Below are positions 26,897 through 36,220 of a stretch of 64,000 nt of DNA, piece after piece. Each line of letters starts with the position of its first letter. The first letter of the stretch is position 1. The notes under the pieces were generated by a model. It was given only the letters and a program-made list of their open reading frames with translations, did no database searches and was not told where the DNA came from. This DNA comes from Pseudoalteromonas sp. A601 (lineage in GTDB: Bacteria > Pseudomonadota > Gammaproteobacteria > Enterobacterales > Alteromonadaceae), in assembly GCF_002165575.1 (NCBI RefSeq), contig NZ_MXQF01000010.1:62001-126000 (forward strand), in the 5' to 3' direction. The translations under genes and the position numbers were made by a program.

Positions 26897-29446
26897 TTAT
26901 TCGCTATTAGCTCTAAAAGTATGACCAAAAAATAACGCATTACTTAACAAACGACTAGTACCGTACCAGTAACCTCTAAATACAGGGTTGTCTGTCATGC
27001 CAATTACATTACCGCGTCCATAAGAGTGAGCAACTAGCCCTGCAGCGCCCGCTACTTGTTCGACGTTCACATCATCTGTAAATCCTGCTAATAACGGCTT
27101 TTGAGTATATTGCAGTACATTCACAAATGGGGCTGATGAAGTTTCTAATAACCAAGTGCTGTTTTTAAACACGGGTAGTGTATTGCGCTCTAACGAATAA
27201 GTAAGTGGGTGTGTTAAGTCAACACTAGTATTAAAAATTGCCCCAGCAATACGTTGTCTACCTGCTAGGTGGTCTTTATCACCATAGTTTAAGCCACCAG
27301 TATTAAAAGCACTTGCAACATCTTGACGTGATAAATAACCCGTTTTTAATAATTGTTGGTCAACTAAAAACTTAGCGCCCCCTTTGTGGCCCCAAATAAC
27401 TCCGCCTTTGCGGACCCACGTTTTAATAGCAACTTTATCAGCATCGCTCAAACTGTTGTAGTTACCATTTGCCAGTACAATATGACTATAGTCACTAAGC
27501 TCTAATCGCCCTAAGCGCTGCATTTCAACAATTGTAGGCGCAACACCTACAAAGCGGTCAAGGTAATACCACACTTCACCTACTTCGTATTGGCTAGTAC
27601 CTTGTCCACCAATCAATAACACTTTGGGTGCTTTAACAACCGCCAATGAGCGCGAGCCTAAATCGGCACCTTTTGCTGTTAAGCCCGATGTAATAGGTGT
27701 AATTTCAATGCCAAATTCATTTTGCGCTGCGCTTAATAATTCAACCCAATTATCTTGATCTTGAATCCCTGCTGGAACAATAATACTACCCGCTGCAAAG
27801 TCGACACTTTTTGCTACTGATTTGGCCGAGAGCGGACTAAGTGCAACTCGTGCTTTAACGCCTTGGCTAAGCAGTTTATTCAGCATTTTTGGTGCTAAAT
27901 AATTATCCCATTTGAAACCAAATGCATATTGATTGGATAAAGCCTTAAAGCTAGGCTTTTCAATTTTTTGCCATGGGTTATCACTAACATCAAGTCCCCA
28001 ACCACTTTTTACTGAGGCAAAATCAAGATTAAAAGCATGCGCTAGCGTCCAGCCTGATACGTCGTAAAAGGTATTATCAACAAAGCGTTTTTGTTCACTA
28101 AACACTGCTTTAACTAGACGAAACTGTGGCTGCGCTAATGGCACAAAATAGCTCCCCTCAGAAAAACGTTTACCGTCAGCTTTTAACTCTTTGTTTAGTG
28201 GATAAGCCTCTATTTGATGCTGTTTTAATAAATCTAAAAATAACCCTAAACGAGCCGAATCGTTACCTGCTTGAACCACATAGCCTTTAAAATCTTCTTC
28301 GTTTGCAAGCTCCACTGCTTGGTTATAAAATTTTGCCTGATAATCTAATAAGGCTTGGCGATTGTCTATCGCAGCCTGAAATGTAGACATACTGGTTAGC
28401 AACTGGTTTTTGATTGTAAAAGGAAAAGTTAAAGTGCCGTTTTGAGTTTCTTGTACATGACCACGCGAGCTTGCTTGTTCAAATAAAATACCCACGCCAC
28501 CATTTACGTCAGGGTAAGTAGAGCCTTTACCATAATAGAAATCATCAAAGCTTTCTTCAGTGAAGTACAATGCATTGTTTTCGTCTAAGGTTTTTGCGTG
28601 ATAGTTAGCAATTGCTTTAGTCAGACTAACGTTTTCATCAGGAGTTATAGGGTGCTTACGTGTTGGAATACCCGGTTGGAAAAAATAAGTGCTATTTGGG
28701 CCCATCTCGTGGAAGTCTGTTAAAACATTAGGCTTCCAATGATGAAACTTAGCAATACGTGCTCGTGACTCAGGGTGCTGTAACAACAACCAGTCACGAT
28801 TTAAATCAAACCAATAATGGTTCGTTCTGCTACTTGGCCAGCTTTCAACATGCTCACGAGTTTGTGGGTCAGATGATAAGTTCATGCCGCGGTTGCTGTT
28901 TGCCCAATTAGCAAAACGCGCTAGACCATCCGGATTCAATGATGGATCAAGTAAGATGACGGTATTGTTTAATAACGTTTCAACTTCTCTTCCTTGCGCC
29001 GCAGCTAAGTAGTAAGCAACTAACAGCGCTGTGTTACTGCCTGATGATTCATTGCCATGAACACTGTAACCCATCCATACCACTGCTGGTTGGTCTGCTT
29101 TTTTAGCGTTTTTATCTGCCAGGCGCGCTAAGTGAGCTTGGCGTGTTTGCTCAACATTCGCTAACTTATCAGCGGCAGTAATTGTTAGCATCACAAGCGG
29201 GCGCTGTTCATGTGTACGCCCAATCACTTCAAAGTTTATACGATCGCTTTTTTCTGCCAATATTTCCATATAACGAACTAGCTGGTCGTGACGCACATGC
29301 CACTCGCCCACTTCATACCCTAATACTTCCTCTGGAGTAGGGATTGCTGGGTTAAATTTTACGTCGTCTTCAAAATAATACGACAGTGGCTGAGCCAAAC
29401 TTGAAAAGCTCAAAAATAGTGTAAAGATTGTTATTATCAAACGCAT
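26897..29446 (-). CDS. M14-family zinc carboxypeptidase, secreted
   Basis: An 849-residue exported peptidase (signal peptide MRLIITIFTLFLSFSSLAQ, cleavage after SLA). The M14 domain covers residues ~50-370: the zinc motif HGNESSGS, LLDPSLNPDGLARF, DLNRDWLLLQHPE, and the third ligand region LTDFHEMGPN, with a Glu in GILFEQASSRGH near the end. The remaining ~450 residues include a class-I glutamine-amidotransferase-like fold (VLLIGGQGTSQYEVGEVWYY, GGVIWGHKGGAKFL) seen in other large M14 proteins of marine bacteria. ATG at 29446 is preceded by GAGTG. It degrades peptides in the periplasm or outside. It interrupts the usual gntX-nfuA pair. Confidence 0.88.
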   Translation of the reverse strand: MRLIITIFTLFLSFSSLAQPLSYYFEDDVKFNPAIPTPEEVLGYEVGEWHVRHDQLVRYMEILAEKSDRINFEVIGRTHEQRPLVMLTITAADKLANVEQTRQAHLARLADKNAKKADQPAVVWMGYSVHGNESSGSNTALLVAYYLAAAQGREVETLLNNTVILLDPSLNPDGLARFANWANSNRGMNLSSDPQTREHVESWPSSRTNHYWFDLNRDWLLLQHPESRARIAKFHHWKPNVLTDFHEMGPNSTYFFQPGIPTRKHPITPDENVSLTKAIANYHAKTLDENNALYFTEESFDDFYYGKGSTYPDVNGGVGILFEQASSRGHVQETQNGTLTFPFTIKNQLLTSMSTFQAAIDNRQALLDYQAKFYNQAVELANEEDFKGYVVQAGNDSARLGLFLDLLKQHQIEAYPLNKELKADGKRFSEGSYFVPLAQPQFRLVKAVFSEQKRFVDNTFYDVSGWTLAHAFNLDFASVKSGWGLDVSDNPWQKIEKPSFKALSNQYAFGFKWDNYLAPKMLNKLLSQGVKARVALSPLSAKSVAKSVDFAAGSIIVPAGIQDQDNWVELLSAAQNEFGIEITPITSGLTAKGADLGSRSLAVVKAPKVLLIGGQGTSQYEVGEVWYYLDRFVGVAPTIVEMQRLGRLELSDYSHIVLANGNYNSLSDADKVAIKTWVRKGGVIWGHKGGAKFLVDQQLLKTGYLSRQDVASAFNTGGLNYGDKDHLAGRQRIAGAIFNTSVDLTHPLTYSLERNTLPVFKNSTWLLETSSAPFVNVLQYTQKPLLAGFTDDVNVEQVAGAAGLVAHSYGRGNVIGMTDNPVFRGYWYGTSRLLSNALFFGHTFRANSE

Positions 29447-29557
29447 ATAAAACACTCATAAAATGATCAATGTTTGCACGCTAACATTGCTTAAATTAGA
29501 TGCCAACTTTTTACGCTCAACACTGGCGACAACGCGATGAGCGGAGTATGATACTCA

Positions 29558-29582
29558 GTATCCGAGTAATTTAGTCAAGTAT
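29558..29582. promoter_or_regulatory. IscR type-1-like site over the nfuA start region
   Basis: Read on the - strand, the half-sites ATACTTGACT and ACTCGGATAC flank AAATT. By my count 22 of 25 positions agree with the IscR type-1 consensus (ATASYYGACT..., recalled from the literature). The right edge is 9 bp before the nfuA ATG. A -10-like TATGAT (29547-29552) lies just upstream inside the perfect palindrome GAGTATGATACTC (29544-29556). A site downstream of the -10 predicts repression by holo-IscR. Binding is inferred. Confidence 0.6.
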
Positions 29583-29591
29583 AGTTGTTTT

Positions 29592-30167
29592 ATGATTTCT
29601 ATTTCCGAAACCGCACAATCACATTTTGCAAAATTATTAGCTGACCAAGCTGAAAAAACAAATATCCGTGTATTTGTTGTTAACCCAGGCACATCACAAG
29701 CGGAATGTGGTGTTTCTTACTGCCCAGAAGATGCAGTAGAAGAAAGCGATATTCGCCTTCCTTTTAATGGTTTTGATGCCGTAGTTGACGTTGAAAGTGC
29801 ACCATTTTTAGAAGAAGCAGAAATTGATTTTGTTACTGATAAAATGGGCACACAGTTAACACTTAAAGCGCCTAATGCTAAAGCTCGTAAGATTGGTGAT
29901 GATGCCAGCCTTAACGAACGCATTCAGCATATGTTAGAAACTGAAGTAAACCCGCAGCTGGCTAACCATGGTGGCCAAGTAAGCCTCGTTGAAGTAACAG
30001 CCGAAGGCATTGCTGTACTTCAGTTTGGTGGTGGCTGTAATGGTTGCTCTATGATCGATGTCACGCTAAAAGAAGGCATTGAAAAAGAGATGATTGCTAA
30101 GTTTGATGAAATTTCAGGGGTAGCAGACATAACTGATCACCAAGCTGGCGATCACTCTTACTATTAA
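29592..30167 (+). CDS. nfuA: Fe-S cluster carrier NfuA
   Basis: Delivers [4Fe-4S] clusters to target enzymes, protecting them under oxidative stress or iron limitation. The 191-residue protein has the degenerate A-type domain (residues 1-100; cysteines replaced except for a few) and the NifU-type domain with the conserved GGGCNGCSM (Cys149, Cys152), which ligates the cluster between two subunits. Length and sequence match E. coli NfuA. An IscR type-1-like site sits right upstream. The 89-codon membrane-protein gene 12 bp downstream is probably in the same unit. Confidence 0.95.
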   Translation: MISISETAQSHFAKLLADQAEKTNIRVFVVNPGTSQAECGVSYCPEDAVEESDIRLPFNGFDAVVDVESAPFLEEAEIDFVTDKMGTQLTLKAPNAKARKIGDDASLNERIQHMLETEVNPQLANHGGQVSLVEVTAEGIAVLQFGGGCNGCSMIDVTLKEGIEKEMIAKFDEISGVADITDHQAGDHSYY

Positions 30168-30179
30168 TAGTAAGCAGTT

Positions 30180-30449
30180 ATGATAAAGCCGCTTATATAC
30201 CGCTTAGGCTCTAACCCTAAGCTCAGCTTAAAGCGCTTTCTACGCGGCTTAGCACTATTTGTGCTGGCCGTGATATTTATAGCTCTGGGTTATTATAGTC
30301 ATTATAGTCTGCAAGTTATCGGTTTAGTTATTCTCGTTGTGGCACTTAGTCTTGCTGCTTGGGGTTACTTAGGTATTTTTGCCAACCGCTTCTCACAAGT
30401 TTTAAATAAAACCACGCCAGAACAAGATGACCCGGATCTTTGGAAGTAG
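30180..30449 (+). CDS. Small inner-membrane protein downstream of nfuA
   Basis: An 89-residue protein with a basic N-terminus (MIKPLIYRLGSNPKLSLKRFLR) and two hydrophobic helices (residues ~22-40 and ~46-68), then a polar C-terminus ending DDPDLWK. I do not recognise a family. It starts 12 bp after the nfuA stop and should be co-transcribed with it, so a link with Fe-S supply or oxidative stress is possible but not shown. Confidence 0.65.
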   Translation: MIKPLIYRLGSNPKLSLKRFLRGLALFVLAVIFIALGYYSHYSLQVIGLVILVVALSLAAWGYLGIFANRFSQVLNKTTPEQDDPDLWK

Positions 30450-30487
30450 TCTTACTTTTCAAACTTTCAATGTCTTCTAAATCAGTT

Positions 30488-30757
30488 CTAAAATTGTAAA
30501 CACAGCTTTTTCAGCAGCAATGTAACCAGTGTATATTCATTTGTGATCATGCAGTTGCGATTGTTTCTTTCAACCCAAGCTAATGCCGCTTGCGCAAACT
30601 CACAGTTGTCAGCCATTGATTGTTGCACTGCTTGAACGAGTTTCACAACTTGTAAAAAAGATGGCTTATATTCTGTTAGCCTAAGGCTTAAAAGGTAATT
30701 TTGAACTGGGCACATAATGTTGTTGATTAGTGAGAAAAACACATCATACAAGCTCAA
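30488..30757 (-). CDS. Doubtful small ORF
   Basis: An 89-codon frame on the strand opposite the nfuA unit, opening at TTG (30757) with a possible ATG inside at 30715 (MCPVQNYLLSL). It has a mix of Cys residues and a C-terminal LLLKKLCLQF. No known domain, no good ribosome site, and no signal peptide. It fills most of the gap between 30450 and 30825, but I see nothing else there. It could be spurious or a gene remnant. Confidence 0.25.
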   Translation of the reverse strand: MSLYDVFFSLINNIMCPVQNYLLSLRLTEYKPSFLQVVKLVQAVQQSMADNCEFAQAALAWVERNNRNCMITNEYTLVTLLLKKLCLQF

Positions 30758-30825
30758 GCTAAGTTGAGGTAAAGGGGTTTTTAAGCTACACCCCCATTTA
30801 TTTAAAAAACAATCACTTTTATAAT

Positions 30826-31293
30826 TTAGTTCTGCAAACTCGCTAAGCCAAGCTCCTCAGATGTGAACCGATTTCCCGTTAATTTTATTAACCAAGTACT
30901 ACCTGAAAAGTTGCGGCTAAAGTACACCGTCTGTCCACTTGGTATATGTGGCATAAACGACGTTATCGATTGCCACTTCCCATCTGTTTTGTCCTTTAAC
31001 TTCATCGCCGCATTGAAAAAGGTACCATCTTTATTTGTCTTTACTTCAAGTGCGGTTAAACGGTTTTCATCCCCAATTTCAATTAATGCGCTTTCACCCA
31101 ATAAAGCTAATAAAGCGGGCTGATGAATAGGAGTTAATAGCTTTAAAGTTTCAGCTACTTTGCTATCAATTGTTATTTCGTTTTTTAACTTATAAATATC
31201 AGCTTTAACGGCAAAAACAGGTTCGGCATTAGTTTGATAACTTACTAATAATAAAGCCATGAAGCTAAGTAATAAATAGACGTGTTTTTTCAT
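30826..31293 (-). CDS. Small exported protein of unknown function
   Basis: A 155-residue protein with a signal peptide (MKKHVYLLLSFMALLLVSYQTNA, cleavage before EPVFA). The mature part is about 132 residues, with a predicted alpha/beta mix: helical ITIDSKVAETLKLLTPIHQPALLALL, then strands with alternating polar residues (ALEVKTNKDGTFFNAAMKL; TVYFSRNFSGSTWLIKLTG). No cysteine. I recognise no family. It is divergent from the membrane-linked XRE regulator at 31481 and shares with it a short AT-rich control region holding several palindromes, so it is a candidate target of that regulator. Confidence 0.7.
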   Translation of the reverse strand: MKKHVYLLLSFMALLLVSYQTNAEPVFAVKADIYKLKNEITIDSKVAETLKLLTPIHQPALLALLGESALIEIGDENRLTALEVKTNKDGTFFNAAMKLKDKTDGKWQSITSFMPHIPSGQTVYFSRNFSGSTWLIKLTGNRFTSEELGLASLQN

Positions 31294-31388
31294 AATACAA
31301 TATATCCTTTCGTTAGTTTGATAATGCTAGCATAATTTAAAATACCCTATAAAAAACGCTAATCCATTAATATTCATAGTATTCTTTT

Positions 31389-31437
31389 ATTCATAGATAT
31401 GAATATTGGTGATCCCTCTATATCTAGATTAGCTAAT
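31389..31437. promoter_or_regulatory. Cluster of palindromes between the XRE regulator and the exported-protein gene
   Basis: Three inverted repeats lie in 49 bp: ATTCAT-AGAT-ATGAAT (31389-31404), ATCTAGAT (31422-31429) and ATTAGCTAAT (31428-31437, perfect 10-mer). The region lies between two divergent starts (31293 and 31481). XRE dimers bind such repeats, so autoregulation or control of the secreted-protein gene is possible. No spacing to a confirmed promoter is known. Confidence 0.45.
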
Positions 31438-31480
31438 TGGAGATAATAAAGCGTCAACAATAAATAAAAGAATATTAGAT

Positions 31481-32017
31481 ATGCAATCTTTAGGGGTAGA
31501 ATTAAAACGTCTTCGAGCAAACAGAAAGTGGACCCAAGCGTTTGCTGCTCGTGAGATAGGTATTCAACAGTCATATTTATCAAAGCTAGAAAATGGACAA
31601 TTTATCCCCTCTTCTGAAGTGATTGAAAAACTGAAAGTATGTTATAGCGAGGCGTGTTTTGATCACTGCTTACCTTCGACACCATCAACAAAAGCACCTC
31701 TAAAAATACTGCCGATTTTAAGTTTTATATTGTTATTAATTAGCCTCACTGTTTGGCTATGTGCAACTTATGAAATTTTTTATCCGGAAACCTACTTTAC
31801 TTATCAGGCAAAACAAGGTGATTTTTTAGCGTTTAATATTAGTCAGCAATATCAAGGGGAGCGATTTATTGAAGGAGACGTTACTTATCAAATTGTAGGC
31901 GAAAGAAAGGTAAGTAGGATCGAAAACCGCTTTCTAATTGTAAGTTCCGCAGTATGCATATTAATATCTATTGGTGCTGCCCTCTTTTCACAAAGGTATA
32001 ACTTTCGTAAATTATAA
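31481..32017 (+). CDS. Membrane-tethered XRE-type transcription regulator
   Basis: A 178-residue protein with an N-terminal Cro/CI helix-turn-helix (VELKRLRANRKWTQAFAARE, recognition helix near QSYLSKLENG; residues ~5-60). A linker follows, then a membrane helix (LKILPILSFILLLISLTVWL, ~70-92), about 55 residues outside the cytoplasm with an aromatic start (YEIFYPETYFTYQAKQGDFL), and a second helix near the C-terminus (FLIVSSAVCILISIGAALF). This layout suggests a one-component sensor, as in ToxR-like proteins but with an XRE DNA-binding domain. It is divergent from the exported protein at 30826. The signal is unknown. Confidence 0.8.
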   Translation: MQSLGVELKRLRANRKWTQAFAAREIGIQQSYLSKLENGQFIPSSEVIEKLKVCYSEACFDHCLPSTPSTKAPLKILPILSFILLLISLTVWLCATYEIFYPETYFTYQAKQGDFLAFNISQQYQGERFIEGDVTYQIVGERKVSRIENRFLIVSSAVCILISIGAALFSQRYNFRKL

Positions 32018-32172
32018 ATCCGATATTTAGTTGTTACTTAGCTCTAAGTATATTATTTCAGCGCGTTTATTGTGCCCTTTTCTCTTAAGTTACCTACTCT
32101 TACGTATTTTCGGCGTTCTTTTCTCCTCGGGTTTCGTAATACTCAACCCAAGCTACGGGGTTCTTTACAAAC

Positions 32173-32202
32173 AAAAAGCCCCGGCTAATGCCAGGGCTTT
32201 TT
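32173..32202 (-). terminator. Rho-independent terminator of the S10 operon
   Basis: On the - strand, AAAAAGCCCTGGC and GCCGGGGCTTTTT form a 13-bp stem with one T-G pair and an ATTA loop, continuing into GTTTG. It starts 26 bp after the rpsQ stop. This marks the operon as ending here rather than reading into a spc operon. Confidence 0.92.
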
Positions 32203-32228
32203 AGTAAAGTAAACTTAATTAATAAAAA

Positions 32229-32486
32229 TTAAGCTTTCTTTGGACGCTCAACAACGTCTACTAAAGTCCAAGATTTATTCTTAGAAATAGGAGCACACTC
32301 ACGGATAGTAACTACGTCACCAGCCTGAGCTGTATTGCTTTCGTCATGTACGTGTAACTTAGTCGTACGTTTGATGAATTTCCCATAGATTGGGTGCTTC
32401 ACGTAACGTGCGATAGCAACAGTGAAAGATTTTTCCATCTTGTCGCTGATTACACGGCCTTGAAGAGTACGGATTTTATCGCTCAT
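32229..32486 (-). CDS. rpsQ: 30S ribosomal protein S17
   Basis: An 85-residue OB-fold protein binding the 5' domain of 16S rRNA during early 30S assembly. Its sequence ([20 protein letters not shown]..., [21 protein letters not shown]) follows E. coli S17 (84 residues). It is the last gene of the S10 operon; its ATG overlaps the rpmC stop by one base. No rplN follows; a terminator is found instead. Confidence 0.98.
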   Translation of the reverse strand: MSDKIRTLQGRVISDKMEKSFTVAIARYVKHPIYGKFIKRTTKLHVHDESNTAQAGDVVTIRECAPISKNKSWTLVDVVERPKKA

Positions 32487-32677
32487 TATTGACCTGCCTT
32501 CTGGTTAATAATTGTTTTTACACGCGCGATATCGCGACGTACTGTTCTTAGCGTGTGAGTTTGAGCTAACTGACCAGTGCTTGCTTGCATGCGCAGGTTA
32601 AACTGCTCACGAAGAAGTCCTAGAAGTTCAGCATTAAGCTCTTCTACGCTTTTGTCTTTTAGTTCGCTAGCTTTCAT
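32486..32677 (-). CDS. rpmC: 50S ribosomal protein L29
   Basis: A 63-residue two-helix protein near the peptide exit tunnel and a docking site for SRP/trigger factor with L23. The N-terminus [31 protein letters not shown] and the C-terminal [14 protein letters not shown] are standard. One-base overlaps on both sides show tight coupling with rplP and rpsQ. Confidence 0.98.
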   Translation of the reverse strand: MKASELKDKSVEELNAELLGLLREQFNLRMQASTGQLAQTHTLRTVRRDIARVKTIINQKAGQ

Positions 32678-33090
32678 TACATCACCGTCCGAGTTACGAA
32701 AGTTGTTTTGAATGGTAATTTACGTGCAGCAAGGTTGAACGCTTCACGAGCAAGCTCTTCAGAAACACCTTCCATTTCGTAAAGTACTTTACCAGGCTGA
32801 ATTTCAGCAACCCAATATTCAACAGAACCTTTACCTTTACCCATACGAACTTCAAGCGGTTTGTTTGTAATTGGCTTGTCTGGGAATACACGGATCCAGA
32901 TTTTACCTTGACGCTTGACGTGACGTGTCATAGCTCGACGAGCTGCTTCGATTTGACGAGCAGTCATGCGGCCACGACCAGTAGCTTTCAAACCGAAAGT
33001 ACCGAAGCTTACTTTGTTACCGTTTTGCGCAAGACCACGGTTGCGGCCTTTGTGCGTTTTACGGAATTTTGTACGTTTTGGCTGTAACAT
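32677..33090 (-). CDS. rplP: 50S ribosomal protein L16
   Basis: A 137-residue protein that helps position A-site tRNA and is needed late in 50S assembly. [19 protein letters not shown] opens it. [19 protein letters not shown] contains Arg82, the place where E. coli L16 is hydroxylated by an Fe(II) oxygenase. It lies 12 bp after rpsC in the S10 operon. Confidence 0.98.
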   Translation of the reverse strand: MLQPKRTKFRKTHKGRNRGLAQNGNKVSFGTFGLKATGRGRMTARQIEAARRAMTRHVKRQGKIWIRVFPDKPITNKPLEVRMGKGKGSVEYWVAEIQPGKVLYEMEGVSEELAREAFNLAARKLPFKTTFVTRTVM

Positions 33091-33102
33091 TACTCGCTAC
33101 CT

Positions 33103-33804
33103 CTACTTAGCACTTTTTTTGGCTTTCTTTGGTGCGCGTTTAGCTGGCTTCTCTTGCTCTTGTACTAGTGGTAAACCACCAATAACTTCGCCTTTGAAGA
33201 TCCAAACTTTAACACCAATGATACCATAAGTGGTTAAGGCTTCAGAAGTTGCGTAGTCGATATCAGCACGAAGAGTATGTAGAGGTACACGACCTTCACG
33301 ATACCATTCTGAACGTGCGATTTCTGCGCCGCCAAGACGACCGCTAACTTCAACTTTGATCCCTTTAGAACCGATACGCATTGCATTTTGTACCGAACGC
33401 TTCATAGCGCGACGGAACATAACACGACGCTCTAGTTGAGAGGCAATGCCGTCTGCTACTAGTTGTGCATCTAATTCTGGTTTACGTACTTCAGAAATAT
33501 TAATCTGAGCAGGTACACCTGCGATCTTAGTTACCGCTTGACGTAGCTTTTCAACGTCTTCGCCTTTTTTACCGATAACAACACCCGGACGAGCCGTGTG
33601 GATTGTTACGCGGATCGATTTTGCTGGACGCTCAATAACGATTTTAGACACAGAAGCCGCTTTTAATTCCTTTGTAAGGAAAGTACGTACTTTGTGATCG
33701 CCAAAAAGCTGATCAGAGAAATCTTTAGAACTCGCGTACCAGGTAGAAACCCAAGGTTTAGATATACCTAGGCGAATACCAGTAGGATGAACTTTTTGTC
33801 CCAT
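33103..33804 (-). CDS. rpsC: 30S ribosomal protein S3
   Basis: A 233-residue protein lining the mRNA entry tunnel, with helicase function in the ribosome. The N-terminal KH domain has the GKKG loop ([15 protein letters not shown]) and the C-terminal domain has the [14 protein letters not shown] segment. Length equals E. coli S3. The tail is Lys/Ala-rich ([12 protein letters not shown]). Confidence 0.98.
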   Translation of the reverse strand: MGQKVHPTGIRLGISKPWVSTWYASSKDFSDQLFGDHKVRTFLTKELKAASVSKIVIERPAKSIRVTIHTARPGVVIGKKGEDVEKLRQAVTKIAGVPAQINISEVRKPELDAQLVADGIASQLERRVMFRRAMKRSVQNAMRIGSKGIKVEVSGRLGGAEIARSEWYREGRVPLHTLRADIDYATSEALTTYGIIGVKVWIFKGEVIGGLPLVQEQEKPAKRAPKKAKKSAK

Positions 33805-33815
33805 TACTTATACTC

Positions 33816-34148
33816 CTAGCTATCTGAAACCACAACAGTGATGTGGCTTGTACGCTTAAGGATGCGGTCTGCGCGTCCTTTAGCACGTGGCATAATACGC
33901 TTCATTGTAGGACCATCGTCCACAAAAATCGTGCTTACGCGAAGCTCATCAATGTCAGCACCTTCGTTATGCTCTGCGTTAGCAATAGCAGACTCAAGTA
34001 CTTTTTTAACTAATACAGCCGCTTTTTTCGGGCTGTACGCCAGGATTTCTAGAGCGCGATCGACAGGTAGTCCGCGGATCTGATCTGCAACTAGACGAGC
34101 TTTTTGCGCCGAACCAGAGGCGAATTTATGTTTAGCTAATGCTTGCAT
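33816..34148 (-). CDS. rplV: 50S ribosomal protein L22
   Basis: A 110-residue protein (same length as in E. coli) with a globular domain on the surface and a long beta-hairpin reaching the exit tunnel. The hairpin region ([24 protein letters not shown]) is where macrolide-resistance changes arise in other bacteria; it looks ordinary here. It lies 14 bp after rpsS and 11 bp before rpsC. Confidence 0.98.
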   Translation of the reverse strand: MQALAKHKFASGSAQKARLVADQIRGLPVDRALEILAYSPKKAAVLVKKVLESAIANAEHNEGADIDELRVSTIFVDDGPTMKRIMPRAKGRADRILKRTSHITVVVSDS

Positions 34149-34162
34149 TTATCATTCCCCTC

Positions 34163-34450
<288 letters not shown>

Positions 34451-34456
34451 TCAATA

Positions 34457-35281
34457 TTACTTAGTACGACGACGTACTATAAATTTATCCGTACGCTTGT
34501 TCTTACGCGTCTTAGCACCTTTAGTAGGCTTACCCCATGGAGACACAGGATGACGACCACCAGATGTACGACCTTCACCACCACCGTGTGGGTGATCAAC
34601 CGGGTTCATGGCAACACCACGAACTGTCGGACGAATACCACGCCAGCGATTTGCACCTGCTTTACCAAGTGAACGAAGCATATGCTCAGCATTGCCTACT
34701 TCACCTAGCGTTGCACGACAATCAGATTGTACTTTACGTACTTCGCCAGAACGAAGACGTAATGTTACGTATTGACCATCACGCGCAAGGATTTGAACGT
34801 ATGCACCAGCAGAACGTGCGATTTGAGCACCTTTACCTGGTTTTAATTCTACGTTGTGAACAGTCGAACCTACAGGCATATTACGCATAGGTAATGCATT
34901 ACCAGGTTTGATTGGTGCATCAACACCAGACTGGATTGCATCGCCAGCTTTTAAGCCTTTAGGTGCGATAATGTAACGACGCTCACCGTCTGCATATAAT
35001 ACAAGAGCGATGTTTGCGCTACGGTTTGGATCATATTCCAAACGCTCAACAGTGGCTGGAATGCCATCTTTAGTACGTTTAAAATCGATTAAACGGTAAT
35101 GATGCTTATGACCACCACCGATATGACGAACCGTAATACGACCATTGTTATTACGACCACCTGATTTAGAGTTTTTCTCTAATAGTGGTGCGTAAGGTTT
35201 ACCCTTATGTAAATCTGGGTTAACCACTTTAACTAGGTGACGACGACCCGCAGAAGTTGGTTTACACTTTTGAAGTGCCAT
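34457..35281 (-). CDS. rplB: 50S ribosomal protein L2
   Basis: A 274-residue primary 23S rRNA-binding protein needed for subunit joining and peptidyl transfer. The conserved GGGRDH-like region [20 protein letters not shown] holds the important histidine (E. coli His229). The N-terminal OB-fold and central SH3-like barrel are complete. It lies 17 bp after rplW. Confidence 0.98.
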   Translation of the reverse strand: MALQKCKPTSAGRRHLVKVVNPDLHKGKPYAPLLEKNSKSGGRNNNGRITVRHIGGGHKHHYRLIDFKRTKDGIPATVERLEYDPNRSANIALVLYADGERRYIIAPKGLKAGDAIQSGVDAPIKPGNALPMRNMPVGSTVHNVELKPGKGAQIARSAGAYVQILARDGQYVTLRLRSGEVRKVQSDCRATLGEVGNAEHMLRSLGKAGANRWRGIRPTVRGVAMNPVDHPHGGGEGRTSGGRHPVSPWGKPTKGAKTRKNKRTDKFIVRRRTK

Positions 35282-35298
35282 AATTCTAACTCCCCTTA

Positions 35299-35601
35299 TT
35301 ACTCGGCGCCGCCGACAAAGTCTAGCTCGCTACCTTCTTTAAGAGTAACGTAAGCTTTCTTCCAGTCGCTACGACGACCGAAACGCATGCCAGTACGTTT
35401 TGTTTTACCCTTAACGTTTAGTGTGCGAACACCAGTTACTTCCACTTCAAAAAGCTTCTCAACAGCTGATTTGATCTCAGCTTTAGTTGCGTCATTTGTT
35501 ACTTTGAAAACAATCGTGTTGTTTTCTTCAGCAGCAATTGTGCTCTTTTCAGAGATATGTGGAGCAAGGATCACTTTTAAAAGACGTTCTTCACGGATCA
35601 T
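35299..35601 (-). CDS. rplW: 50S ribosomal protein L23
   Basis: A 100-residue exit-tunnel protein and docking site of trigger factor and [23 protein letters not shown], then NGKTKRTG-like loop ([21 protein letters not shown]) match E. coli L23 (100 residues). The ATG overlaps the rplD stop by 4 bp. Confidence 0.98.
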   Translation of the reverse strand: MIREERLLKVILAPHISEKSTIAAEENNTIVFKVTNDATKAEIKSAVEKLFEVEVTGVRTLNVKGKTKRTGMRFGRRSDWKKAYVTLKEGSELDFVGGAE

Positions 35602-36203
35602 GCTAGCGTCTCCTCAAGTTGCTTAACAGCAGCAGCTGTAATAAGTACCTTGTCGAAAGCGATTAAGCTTACAGGATCGATACCAGCTACATCGCGCGTG
35701 TCAACCTTGTACAGGTTACGTGCCGATAAGAATAGATTCTCATCTACTTCTTCAGTCACGATAAGAACATCTTTAAGCTCAAGTTCTTTAAGCTTAGAAA
35801 CTAGTTCTTTAGTTTTTGGTGCTTCAAGACCAAAACTTTCAACAACGATTAAACGCTCTTGACGAACTAATTCAGATAAGATGCTTTTGATCGCACCGCG
35901 GTACATTTTACGGTTTACTTTTTGGCTGTGGTCTTGTGGTTTAGCTGCGAAGCTAACGCCACCTGAACGCCAAATTGGACTACGGATTGTACCAGCACGT
36001 GCACGGCCAGTACCTTTTTGAGCCCATGGTTTTTTACCACCACCGCTTACTTCAGAACGTGTCTTCTGAGCACGAGTACCTTGACGAGCACCTGCTGCGT
36101 ATGCAACAACTACTTGGTGTACTAATGCTTCGTTAAACTCACGTCCAAAAGTAGCTTCAGAAACTTCAAGAGCGCCAGAAGCGTCTTTAATTGCTAATTC
36201 CAT
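35598..36203 (-). CDS. rplD: 50S ribosomal protein L4, operon autoregulator
   Basis: A 201-residue 23S rRNA-binding protein with a tunnel loop (residues ~40-100: [19 protein letters not shown]). In E. coli, free L4 binds the S10 leader and triggers NusA-dependent attenuation and translational repression of this operon; the leader here (37196-37377) is compatible. The frame opens at a GTG one codon earlier, but ATG at 36203 gives the normal 201 residues and has GGAG 8 bp before it. It lies 17 bp after rplC. Confidence 0.97.
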   Translation of the reverse strand: MELAIKDASGALEVSEATFGREFNEALVHQVVVAYAAGARQGTRAQKTRSEVSGGGKKPWAQKGTGRARAGTIRSPIWRSGGVSFAAKPQDHSQKVNRKMYRGAIKSILSELVRQERLIVVESFGLEAPKTKELVSKLKELELKDVLIVTEEVDENLFLSARNLYKVDTRDVAGIDPVSLIAFDKVLITAAAVKQLEETLA

Positions 36204-36220
36204 CACTAAATCTCCAGGAC

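Noticed and set aside
32018..32172. Gap between the XRE gene and the S10 terminator as a gene remnant
   Set aside because: No frame of useful length and no recognisable remnant were seen, only T-rich sequence.
34537..34890. 117-codon frame antisense to rplB
   Set aside because: It mirrors the strongly conserved L2 gene. Its His-rich product is a by-product of L2 codon use.
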